From positions 1 to 64,000 of the forward strand of contig NZ_MIYK01000018.1 in assembly GCF_002907375.1 (NCBI RefSeq): a DNA stretch of 64,000 bases, in the 5' to 3' direction. Both the position numbers and the translations under genes were made by a program. The notes below the pieces were generated by a model that was not told where the DNA came from, did no database searches, and saw only the letters and a list, made by a program, of their open reading frames with translations. The number at the start of each line of letters is the position of its first letter. Position 1 is the stretch's first letter. This DNA comes from Fructilactobacillus lindneri DSM 20690 = JCM 11027 (GTDB taxonomy: Bacteria; Bacillota; Bacilli; Lactobacillales; Lactobacillaceae). Below, piece by piece: positions 18,263-25,022 of this stretch.

Positions 18263-19255
18263 ATGACAGCATTTTTGACTTCGTTGTCTAGTGTTGGAGA
18301 AATCGTCTTAGTCATTGCGCTAGGATATTGGCTTCGTAAATCAGGTCGCTTAGGCGACTTTTTCAAAGGTAATATTTCATTTATTATTATGAATATTGCT
18401 TTGCCTGTTTCGATTTTTATGTCAGTAGTATCTAACTTGAATCGTGATAAGTTATTAAGCTTATCGAGTGGTTTGTTCTATGTATTTTTAAGTTTCTTAT
18501 TGGGATACATTGTAGCAATTGCTGCGGTTCATATTTTCAAGATTAGAAAAGGTCGTCGTGGTACTTTTATTAACATGTTCGTTAATGCTAATACCATCTT
18601 CATTGGAATGCCTTTGAACATGGCATTGTTTGGTGCTGCTGGACTTCCTTATTTCTTGCTTTACTACTTGATTAATACTATTTCTACTTGGGCAATTGGG
18701 ATCTTCTTTATTTCTGCTGATGATCCTACTAAGACCAATGGTGAAAAATCAAATGCTAAGTTTAACTGGAAGAAATTACTTCCTGCTCCATTGATTGGTT
18801 TCATTGTAGCCTTGGTTTGGTTAGTGCTTGGTTTGCCAGTAACTTTCATTGTTCAACCAGAATCATTCCCAATGCTTGGTAATACTTTTACTATGGTTGG
18901 TGGCTTAGTAACTCCATTGTCATTAATTTACATTGGTATTATTTTAGCCGATGCCGGTTTGAATTCAATTCACTTTGATCGTGATTCAGTACTAGCTTTA
19001 CTAGGTCGGTTCGTGATTGCTCCAGCAATTATGATTGCAGTTTTGATGACATTCGTACACACTGGTGCCTCAATTCCATCACCTGAATTAAGTACTTTTG
19101 TAATTCAATCAGCTGCACCTGGTTTAGCAGTCTTACCTATCTTAGTTGGTCAATCACATGGTGACGTTGATTACGCTACTAACGTGGTTGTTACAAGTAC
19201 GGTATTATTCGTAGTTGTTGTTCCAATTTTGATGGAAATTGTTAGTTTCTTATAG
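18263..19255 (+). CDS. mleP: AEC family malate permease MleP
   Basis: Membrane transporter of about 330 residues with roughly ten hydrophobic helices, of the auxin efflux carrier (AEC) family that includes malate carriers of lactic acid bacteria. The ATG at 18263 is preferred; the TTG at 18254 lies only a few bases from GGAGG (18247-18251), whereas the ATG has normal spacing. It is 31 bases after mleS in the same transcript and should take up malate or exchange it with lactate. Confidence 0.88.
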   Translation: MTAFLTSLSSVGEIVLVIALGYWLRKSGRLGDFFKGNISFIIMNIALPVSIFMSVVSNLNRDKLLSLSSGLFYVFLSFLLGYIVAIAAVHIFKIRKGRRGTFINMFVNANTIFIGMPLNMALFGAAGLPYFLLYYLINTISTWAIGIFFISADDPTKTNGEKSNAKFNWKKLLPAPLIGFIVALVWLVLGLPVTFIVQPESFPMLGNTFTMVGGLVTPLSLIYIGIILADAGLNSIHFDRDSVLALLGRFVIAPAIMIAVLMTFVHTGASIPSPELSTFVIQSAAPGLAVLPILVGQSHGDVDYATNVVVTSTVLFVVVVPILMEIVSFL

Positions 19256-19278
19256 AAATAAAATAAACATAACAAAAA

Positions 19279-19320
19279 CAGAAATGAATTTTTATATTCA
19301 TTTCTGCTTTTTTATGCACT
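19279..19320 (+). terminator. Intrinsic terminator of the malolactic operon
   Basis: CAGAAATGAA and TTCATTTCTG form a stem with a TTTTTATA loop and a T run. Confidence 0.85.
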
Positions 19321-19351
19321 TTGATAATCTTGTTAATTGTTAACAACAAGG

Positions 19352-19714
19352 TTATTTTTTGAGTTGTTTAGTAAATTTATCCAAAGTATCTAAATCTGGG
19401 GCTGAAATAGAATCTGGGTTATCTAATTCCGAAATCTTTCCGTCAATTTTAACAAAATCAAATTCATCATCTAGCATTTCACTCAACTTTGTATTTAAGG
19501 AAACTAATTTTTCATTAGTTACTTTGTGATCGGCAACTTGTTTTTCAACATCCAACTGAATGGTATTTAAATCATAAATGTTAATCGTATGGGCTAATTC
19601 CCAAAACAAGTCAAGCTGTTTTTGGTATTCAAAAATCTTTTTGACACCTACTAAATTATCATTTCCAATATGGCGGTTATACTCAGTAATTTCTTTGATA
19701 AGTTCATTTTTCAT
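19352..19714 (-). CDS. Hypothetical protein, mostly helical
   Basis: I do not recognise this 120-residue protein. It is charged, has no signal peptide or membrane segment, and its sequence suggests helices through most of its length with an acidic segment near residues 82-105. AGGAG stands about 8 bases before the ATG. The three-helix YlbF/YmcA family came to mind from the size but no diagnostic motif supports it. Confidence 0.6.
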   Translation of the reverse strand: MKNELIKEITEYNRHIGNDNLVGVKKIFEYQKQLDLFWELAHTINIYDLNTIQLDVEKQVADHKVTNEKLVSLNTKLSEMLDDEFDFVKIDGKISELDNPDSISAPDLDTLDKFTKQLKK

Positions 19715-19822
19715 AGTTCTCTTACTCCTATTATTACATTTATTCGCCTTTTATTTTAGTCTCATTAAGTTACAGATACAATGAGAAAGGATTTGAGCAC
19801 TAAATTTATTTTCAAAAAGTGA

Positions 19823-19851
19823 TTGACAAATAATTATTGATGTAGTTTAAT
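19823..19851 (+). promoter_or_regulatory. Promoter of aromatic leader C
   Basis: TTGACA (19823-19828), 17 bases, TTTAAT (19846-19851). The same boxes with the same spacing precede the attenuator at 38899. Confidence 0.8.
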
Positions 19852-19881
19852 AAAAACAACAAAAAAAGAGGAGAAATAGCA

Positions 19882-19953
19882 ATGGACAATCACATGATAA
19901 ATCAAAATAGTTTCTATTTTTACTTTGCTTGGTATGATAGCGTATCTAAGTGA
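19882..19953 (+). CDS. Aromatic leader peptide, 23 residues
   Basis: Short ORF with a GAGGAGAA ribosome site 7 bases upstream. The peptide contains the run FYFYFAWY at residues 11-18: three Phe, three Tyr and one Trp codon in eight. It ends VSK-stop. This is the layout of an attenuator leader sensing charged tRNA for aromatic amino acids. The last codons (GTA TCT AAG) are themselves the first pairing segment of the downstream RNA. The shared FAW-coding TTTGCTTGGT also occurs in the leader at 38962. Confidence 0.88.
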   Translation: MDNHMINQNSFYFYFAWYDSVSK

Positions 19954-20087
19954 GGTAATTTTGGTTGCCTGGTTAGATACCGTAAGGATGCTAACTAGGT
20001 TTATCGCAGATTGTCGTTGTTTAATTCCAATAACGAATGTGTTTTGAATCCCAGTTAGTATTCAGTTACTAACTGGGATTTTTTTAT
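19942..20087 (+). promoter_or_regulatory. Five-segment attenuator C (aromatic)
   Basis: Segments: S1 GTATCTAA (19942-19949), S2 CCTGGTTAGATAC (19968-19980), S3 CTAACTAGG (19991-19999), S4 CCCAGTTAGTA (20050-20060), S5 the terminator 3' arm (20066-20080). S1 pairs with S2 (TTAGATAC), S2 with S3 (CCTGGTTAG), S3 with S4 (8 of 9), S4 with S5. A ribosome at the stop codon covers S1, so S2:S3 and S4:S5 form and transcription ends. A ribosome stalled early in the aromatic run leaves S1:S2 and S3:S4, giving read-through. Pairings were found by eye. Confidence 0.82.
20047..20087 (+). terminator. Attenuator terminator C
   Basis: AATCCCAGTTAGTA pairs with TACTAACTGGGATT around a short loop, followed by a run of T. 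It lies 22 bases before the transporter start codon. Confidence 0.92.
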
Positions 20088-20108
20088 ACAAAAAAGGAGA
20101 ATTTTAAA

Positions 20109-21152
20109 ATGAAAAGTAAACTTAAAAAACACACGTTAATTATTTTAAATGGGATGTCAATTGGAATTATTGTATCTTTAATTCCAGGAGCTATTTTAAA
20201 TGCAATTATTAAGCCATTTGTCGGACAAGTGCCAGTCTTAGGAATTATTTTAGCTTTAACGGGGATGGCAGCGATGATCTTACCAGCTATGACGGCAGTT
20301 TGTACAGGGATGTTGGCAAAGTTTACCCCCATTCAAACGGCTTCGCTAGCACTAGCTGCCACGGTAGGAGCTGGAAATGCTAAATTTGTTAATGGAAATA
20401 TCACTATTAACGGAAGCGGGAATGTTTTAAATATAGGAATCACAATTGTTGCGGCTTACCTGTTGATTTTGTTTTTAGGGAAACGATTACAAGATTTCAC
20501 TATTTTATTATTGCCCACGCTAACTTTATTAATTGGCGGCGGGATTGGCCTATTAACTTTGAAGCCGATTAATAATTTGACCGCTGCAATCGGAATGGGA
20601 ATTGAGCATTTGACCGGTTTACAGCCTTTAATAATGGGAGTATTAATCGGAATGTGTTTTGCGGTGTTAGTGGTTTCACCACTTAGTTCGGTTGGAATTG
20701 CGACAGCAATTGGAATTAATGGGATGGCTGCTGGTTCAGCCAACTTGGGGATTGTTGCTTTGGCCTTCACCGTTGCAATTGCTGGAGCAAAATCTAACTC
20801 AATGGGAACGACCCTGTTTCATTTTATTGGAACCCCTAAGATTCAAATGGCTAACATTCTTTCTAAACCAAAATTATTATTACCATCATTAATTAATGCT
20901 GGAATCTTAGGTGGCTTAGGATCCTTAGTGGGTGTTAAAGGCACTCCAATTAGTGCCGGATTTGGATTATCTGGTTTAGTCGGACCATTAGCAGATCTTG
21001 ATGCTCATCCGCATGCCACGATTATGCATCTAGTAACGATTGGCTTAATTTTCTTTATCATTCCGCTTGGTTTAGCATTTTTAAGTCGATTTATTTTTAC
21101 TGACAAATTACATTTTCAGGCTTCAAATGATTTGAAACTAGACTACAAATAA
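20109..21152 (+). CDS. PTS EIIC-like membrane transporter (PTS_EIIC_2 type)
   Basis: Polytopic membrane protein of 347 residues with about ten hydrophobic helices and many Gly-rich turns. The sequence resembles the stand-alone family annotated as PTS sugar transporter subunit IIC (PTS_EIIC_2); no IIA or IIB domain or gene is nearby, so phosphotransfer is unlikely and the sugar label is doubtful. It is the first gene of an operon behind an aromatic leader peptide and precedes an aromatic aminotransferase and a 2-hydroxyacid dehydrogenase. From this context I infer transport of an aromatic amino acid or an aromatic keto or hydroxy acid. GGAGAA lies 8 bases before the ATG. Confidence 0.75.
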   Translation: MKSKLKKHTLIILNGMSIGIIVSLIPGAILNAIIKPFVGQVPVLGIILALTGMAAMILPAMTAVCTGMLAKFTPIQTASLALAATVGAGNAKFVNGNITINGSGNVLNIGITIVAAYLLILFLGKRLQDFTILLLPTLTLLIGGGIGLLTLKPINNLTAAIGMGIEHLTGLQPLIMGVLIGMCFAVLVVSPLSSVGIATAIGINGMAAGSANLGIVALAFTVAIAGAKSNSMGTTLFHFIGTPKIQMANILSKPKLLLPSLINAGILGGLGSLVGVKGTPISAGFGLSGLVGPLADLDAHPHATIMHLVTIGLIFFIIPLGLAFLSRFIFTDKLHFQASNDLKLDYK

Positions 21153-21175
21153 TTAATTTTTAAAGGAGATTAATC

Positions 21176-22360
21176 ATGACCAAAAATTTAGTAGACAAAA
21201 TGAACCGTGAAATGCTGCAACTATCACCATCATCAATTTTAAAATTCAATGATGAAGTTAGCCAAATTCCTGGAATTATTTCATTAACGCTCGGTGAACC
21301 TGACTTTGCCACCCCAGAGCATATTAAAAATGCAGCAATTAAGAGTATCAAGGAAGATGAGAGTCACTATGCACCAACTAAAGGAACCAAAAAGTTGCGT
21401 GATGCCGCTGCTCATTTCCTCCAAAGCAAATATGGCTTAAATTATAATCCAGATACTGAAATTATTATGACTGCTGGGGCAACCGGTGGAATTTATACTG
21501 CGTTGACCTCAATTTTAAATCCTGGCGATGAAGTTTTGATTCCAACTCCAATTTTCCCGCTGTATTTCCCAGTAACCATGTTACGAGGTGCTACACCAAT
21601 TTTTATGGATACTTCAAAAACAAACTTTGTGTTAACTCCAGAACAGTTAGAACAAAATTTAGAAGCGCATCCTAAAACGAAAGCAATTGTTTTAAATTTT
21701 CCTTCTAATCCAACGGGCAAAACCTATCATCAGGACGAATTAAAAAAATTAGCAGATGTGATTAAGCAACACGATATCTTTGTTATTTCTGATGAAATAT
21801 ATAGCGAGCTGACTTACGACGGTAAACATGTTTCAATTGCTCAATATTTACCTGAACAGACCATTTTGTTGAATGGAGTTTCAAAATCACATGCGATGAC
21901 GGGGTGGAGAATTGGAATTATGGCAGCCCCTCAAGATATTACCAGCCAGTTAGAAAAGATTGATCAGTTTACGATTACTTCAACAACTACCAATGCCCAG
22001 GCAGCAGCCGCCGAAGCCTTAGGTAACGGAATGGATGACGCAGCTGCAATGAAAGCAGAATATCAAAAGCGACGTGACTTTGTTTACCGTAAGCTAAAAG
22101 AATTAGGTTTTAAAATCGCTAATCCAGATGGAGCTTTTTATATTTTTGCTAAAATTCCCGCAGATTTAATACAAAATAGTATGGACTTTAGCTATGACTT
22201 GGCTCGGAAAGCCAAAGTTGCCGTAGTTCCTGGAAGTTCATTCGGACCTGGTGGCGAAGGATACATTCGGATTAGTTATGCAACTTCAATGGATAATTTA
22301 CAACGCGCTATGGAAAACATCGGTAAGTATGTAGCCATAGAAAGGAAAGAAAATGACTAA
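21176..22360 (+). CDS. araT: Aromatic aminotransferase (AraT/PatA family)
   Basis: PLP aminotransferase of 394 residues. The PLP lysine is K237 in LLNGVSKSHAMTGWR; other fixed points are the LTLGEPDFATPEH start, NFPSNPTG and the VISDEIYSEL block with the cofactor Asp. The sequence is close, from memory, to the lactococcal AraT and lactobacillar PatA proteins, which transfer amino groups between aromatic (and Leu or Met) amino acids and 2-oxoglutarate. Placement behind an aromatic leader supports aromatic substrates. AAAGGAG precedes the ATG; its end overlaps the next gene by 8 bases (ATGACTAA). Confidence 0.85.
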   Translation: MTKNLVDKMNREMLQLSPSSILKFNDEVSQIPGIISLTLGEPDFATPEHIKNAAIKSIKEDESHYAPTKGTKKLRDAAAHFLQSKYGLNYNPDTEIIMTAGATGGIYTALTSILNPGDEVLIPTPIFPLYFPVTMLRGATPIFMDTSKTNFVLTPEQLEQNLEAHPKTKAIVLNFPSNPTGKTYHQDELKKLADVIKQHDIFVISDEIYSELTYDGKHVSIAQYLPEQTILLNGVSKSHAMTGWRIGIMAAPQDITSQLEKIDQFTITSTTTNAQAAAAEALGNGMDDAAAMKAEYQKRRDFVYRKLKELGFKIANPDGAFYIFAKIPADLIQNSMDFSYDLARKAKVAVVPGSSFGPGGEGYIRISYATSMDNLQRAMENIGKYVAIERKEND

Positions 22361-23351
22361 AATCCTAATGTACAGTGTGCGTGCTGATGAAAAACCAGCT
22401 ATTAAACAGTGGAGTCGTGCTCATCAAGTGACGGTCGATACTACTAATCATGAATTTCATGATGAGACAGTAGCGATGGCGGATGGATACGATGGAATTG
22501 TAATTCAGCAACGCGGACCAATTAGTGCCGACGATAAAATTTATTCTCAGTTAGCCAAAATGGGAATCAAACAGCTTACGACTAGAACAGCTGGGGTTGA
22601 TGTAATTAATCTGTCGGCAGCGAAAGCAGCTGGATTAGTCGTAACCAATGTGCCGGCTTATTCGCCTAATTCAGTGGCAGAAATGTCAGTGACCCAAACT
22701 ATGCGTCTCATTCGTAATTTGGAAATTGTTGAAAAACGAAGTGACAATAATGACTATAAATTACGCGGACCAATTGCTAGAGAATTAAGAACCTTAACAG
22801 TTGGAATTATTGGAGCAGGAAGAATCGGTGGCACAGCAGCACGATTATTTAATGCCCTAGGTGCGAATGTGATTGCATATGATCCAGTTCATCATGATGA
22901 ACTGAAGGATGTTTTAACATATGTCGACACTAAAAATGAATTGCTGAATCAAGCAGATGTCGTTGATTTGCATGTCGATTTAAATGAAACTTCAAGAGGA
23001 TTAATTGATGCGGATGCTTTACAGCAGATGAAATCAGATGCCTTTTTGGTGAATGCCTCACGCGGACCAGTTGTGGTAACGGATGCTTTGATTAATGCAT
23101 TGCAAAACAAGGAAATTGCTGGGGCAGCCCTTGATACTATTGAAGGGGAAGCAGATATCTTTGATAAAGATTTGCAAGGCAGTCCGATTCCGGATAAAAA
23201 TTTTAATGCACTGCATGCGATGCCCAATGTAATAATTACGCCGCATATTGGTTTTTATACTAATATGGCAGTGCAAAACATGGTTGAAATTAGTTTGAAT
23301 GATGTATTGGCAATTATTAATAATCAGCCAGTCGAAAATGAAGTTAAATAA
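22353..23351 (+). CDS. D-2-hydroxyacid dehydrogenase (D-LDH/D-HicDH family)
   Basis: NAD-dependent D-2-hydroxyacid dehydrogenase of 332 residues. The NAD motif GIIGAGRIGGTAA is at residues about 150-162; VNASRGPVV, the acidic LDTIEGE block and the catalytic His in ITPHIGFYT are in the usual order. It interconverts a 2-keto acid and a D-2-hydroxy acid. It overlaps the aminotransferase by 8 bases, so the two are translationally coupled and likely share a substrate: phenylpyruvate/phenyllactate or hydroxyphenyl analogues are the best guess. Plain D-lactate dehydrogenase activity cannot be excluded. Confidence 0.86.
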   Translation: MTKILMYSVRADEKPAIKQWSRAHQVTVDTTNHEFHDETVAMADGYDGIVIQQRGPISADDKIYSQLAKMGIKQLTTRTAGVDVINLSAAKAAGLVVTNVPAYSPNSVAEMSVTQTMRLIRNLEIVEKRSDNNDYKLRGPIARELRTLTVGIIGAGRIGGTAARLFNALGANVIAYDPVHHDELKDVLTYVDTKNELLNQADVVDLHVDLNETSRGLIDADALQQMKSDAFLVNASRGPVVVTDALINALQNKEIAGAALDTIEGEADIFDKDLQGSPIPDKNFNALHAMPNVIITPHIGFYTNMAVQNMVEISLNDVLAIINNQPVENEVK

Positions 23352-23355
23352 ATTA

Positions 23356-23394
23356 AAAAAGCATTCTCCAACTGACAATTGGAAAATGCTTTAT
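23356..23394. terminator. Bidirectional intrinsic terminator
   Basis: AAAGCATTCTCCAA and TTGGAAAATGCTTT form a stem between the convergent dehydrogenase and ribU genes, with A and T runs at the two sides. Confidence 0.85.
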
Positions 23395-23404
23395 TTTTTG
23401 AAAT

Positions 23405-23962
23405 TTATTTTGCTTTTTTTAAACGACTAAAAATTAAGATGAAAATGGTTCCATCAACTAATCCTTTAATTAAATTAAAAGGAGCAACGCCTAGCGCAAC
23501 AATTTTTGCTAATGGAATTCCGAGGTTAAACCCAAAAGCCTTCATATAAAGAGGGAGAAAAACAAAGTAATTTAGAATACTCATGACAATTGCTAAGACA
23601 ATTGCTACCACGATGACAGGCAAAAACCGAATCAAACCATGTTTTACGACATCTTTTCTGAAAAGATAAAAGCCTAAGATAAAAATTAAAGAAACAATCA
23701 AGGAAGATGAAAGACCAATTAATTCAGGAATTGAAAATCCCATCGTCATCCAGTATAAAAATAATTTCAGTAATAGGATTTCAACTGCCCCCAAAGGTCC
23801 GACCATAAATAAACCGATTAAAATTGGCAAATCAGAAAAATCGAGTTTTAAAAATGGAAAGGCCGGTATGATTGGAAACGATAGAAACATTAATGCATAT
23901 GCTAAAGCTGCTAAAATTGAAACTAAAACCATAGTTTTGGTTTTTTTGTTATTAATTTGCAA
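23405..23962 (-). CDS. ribU: Riboflavin ECF transporter S component RibU
   Basis: Substrate-binding membrane subunit of the riboflavin ECF importer, 185 residues from a TTG at 23962 preceded by GAGGTGA. Five or six hydrophobic helices; the family block FPFLKLDFSDLPILIGLFMVGP is near residues 35-57. The longer frame starting at 23998 has no ribosome site. An FMN riboswitch upstream on the same strand confirms the riboflavin role. The energising EcfA/T subunits are not in the window and are shared in lactobacilli. Confidence 0.93.
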   Translation of the reverse strand: MQINNKKTKTMVLVSILAALAYALMFLSFPIIPAFPFLKLDFSDLPILIGLFMVGPLGAVEILLLKLFLYWMTMGFSIPELIGLSSSLIVSLIFILGFYLFRKDVVKHGLIRFLPVIVVAIVLAIVMSILNYFVFLPLYMKAFGFNLGIPLAKIVALGVAPFNLIKGLVDGTIFILIFSRLKKAK

Positions 23963-24009
23963 AATAATCACCTCATAAAATAAATAGGAATATGACAAGA
24001 TAGATTTAG

Positions 24010-24063
24010 ACAGCAGCGTTTGTTACTGTTCAACTGGGGCAAGTTAACAGTACTAGCTGCTTA
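24010..24063 (-). promoter_or_regulatory. Extra hairpin between FMN riboswitch and ribU
   Basis: On the minus strand GCAGC, ACTGTT and AACT pair with AGTT, AACAGT and GCTGC around GCCCC. It lies after the riboswitch terminator and before the ribU ribosome site. No T run follows, so it is not a plain terminator. Role unknown. Confidence 0.5.
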
Positions 24064-24102
24064 TTTTTAAGTTATTTGAATATCCATTATAATCACCCCA
24101 AT

Positions 24103-24133
24103 AAAAAAGCCCCACAAAGTTAATTGCGGGGCA
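24103..24133 (-). terminator. Terminator of the FMN riboswitch
   Basis: On the minus strand, TGCCCCGC and GTGGGGC form the hairpin followed by six T. It is the expression platform for ribU. Confidence 0.85.
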
Positions 24134-24213
24134 TACGTTTATTTTCCAACTGAAAGATAACCTAAATATAGCAACCCTAACAGAGTTGATATTTAAGTAA
24201 ATTAATTCAATTA

Positions 24214-24343
24214 AGACTTCTTCTCCCATCCAGACTATACTGTCGGTTCTAGATTCTCACTAGATCAACCGCTTAACGCGGGTCACGGACTTCGATGTTA
24301 ATCGTTACCGTCGGTTGGGAATTTCACCCTGCCCCGAAGAAGT
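24214..24343 (-). promoter_or_regulatory. FMN riboswitch (RFN element)
   Basis: The conserved RFN core is complete on the minus strand: CTTCGGGGCAGGGTGAAATT, CCCAACCGACGGT, AGTCCGTGACCCGC, the GGTTGATCTAGTGAGAATCTAG variable arm, and ACAGTATAGTCTGGATGGGAGAAG. FMN binding is expected to favour the terminator at 24103-24133 and reduce ribU expression. Confidence 0.97.
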
Positions 24344-24398
24344 ATTATTTAATTTATCTAAAATATATCCTATCTTAATGAATTTTACAATAGGTAAT

Positions 24399-24908
24399 TT
24401 AATGATGTGGAAATTTTTCAGTTTGATAAATGTGATCTAAGTAATCATAATCGCTCTCTAATGAACAATGATGTTTATTTAATTTATTCCAGCCAAGTAC
24501 AGCTGCAAAGCGACCTAGAGACCAAAGGATGTCATAATTTCCGCCATTCTTTTTTACAAAAGAATTAGCAAAAGTTTTTGGCAAAATACTACTAAATTCA
24601 TTATCAGTTGATTGGCGAGAGAGAATAGTCTTTAAGATAGCGTCACTCATAAACACATTATAAAGATTACGAAAGGGAGCAATTTTAAATTCGTCAATTT
24701 GTAAATCACTGTCGATGATTTGCCGAGTAATGAATTCCTCTAGTAAATCGCATTTATCAATGTAATGCTGGTAAAAAGTATTGCGATGAATCATGGCTTG
24801 TTTCACAATTTCTGTAATTGTGATGTCGCCGAAATCCTTTTTTTGTAGCAAATTACTAAAACTTTCCATAATAAATTTATCGGTTCTGGCTTTTCTTAAA
24901 TCACTCAA
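24399..24908 (-). CDS. TetR/AcrR family regulator
   Basis: Transcriptional regulator of about 169 residues. The HTH is at about residues 17-50 (DITITEIVKQAMIHRNTFYQHYIDKCDLLEEFI). The start is placed at TTG 24908, 7 bases after AGGAAG; the longer frame would start with a GTG inside a perfect palindrome and is unlikely. It is divergent from an MMPL exporter and the palindrome between them should be its operator, giving the standard arrangement of an autoregulated repressor controlling an exporter. The ligand is unknown. Confidence 0.85.
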   Translation of the reverse strand: MSDLRKARTDKFIMESFSNLLQKKDFGDITITEIVKQAMIHRNTFYQHYIDKCDLLEEFITRQIIDSDLQIDEFKIAPFRNLYNVFMSDAILKTILSRQSTDNEFSSILPKTFANSFVKKNGGNYDILWSLGRFAAVLGWNKLNKHHCSLESDYDYLDHIYQTEKFPHH

Positions 24909-24921
24909 ATCAACACTTCCT

Positions 24922-24950
24922 ATACAATGCACATTTTATGTGCATTGTAT
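24922..24950. promoter_or_regulatory. Probable TetR operator, perfect 13-bp palindrome
   Basis: ATACAATGCACAT, a TTT spacer and ATGTGCATTGTAT: a perfect inverted repeat between the divergent TetR and MMPL genes. Confidence 0.88.
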
Positions 24951-25022
24951 CATATTTAAACATTTAATATTAATTTAAACTGATTAGAATAAGTAACATG
25001 AATAAATGATGGGGGTTGAAAA

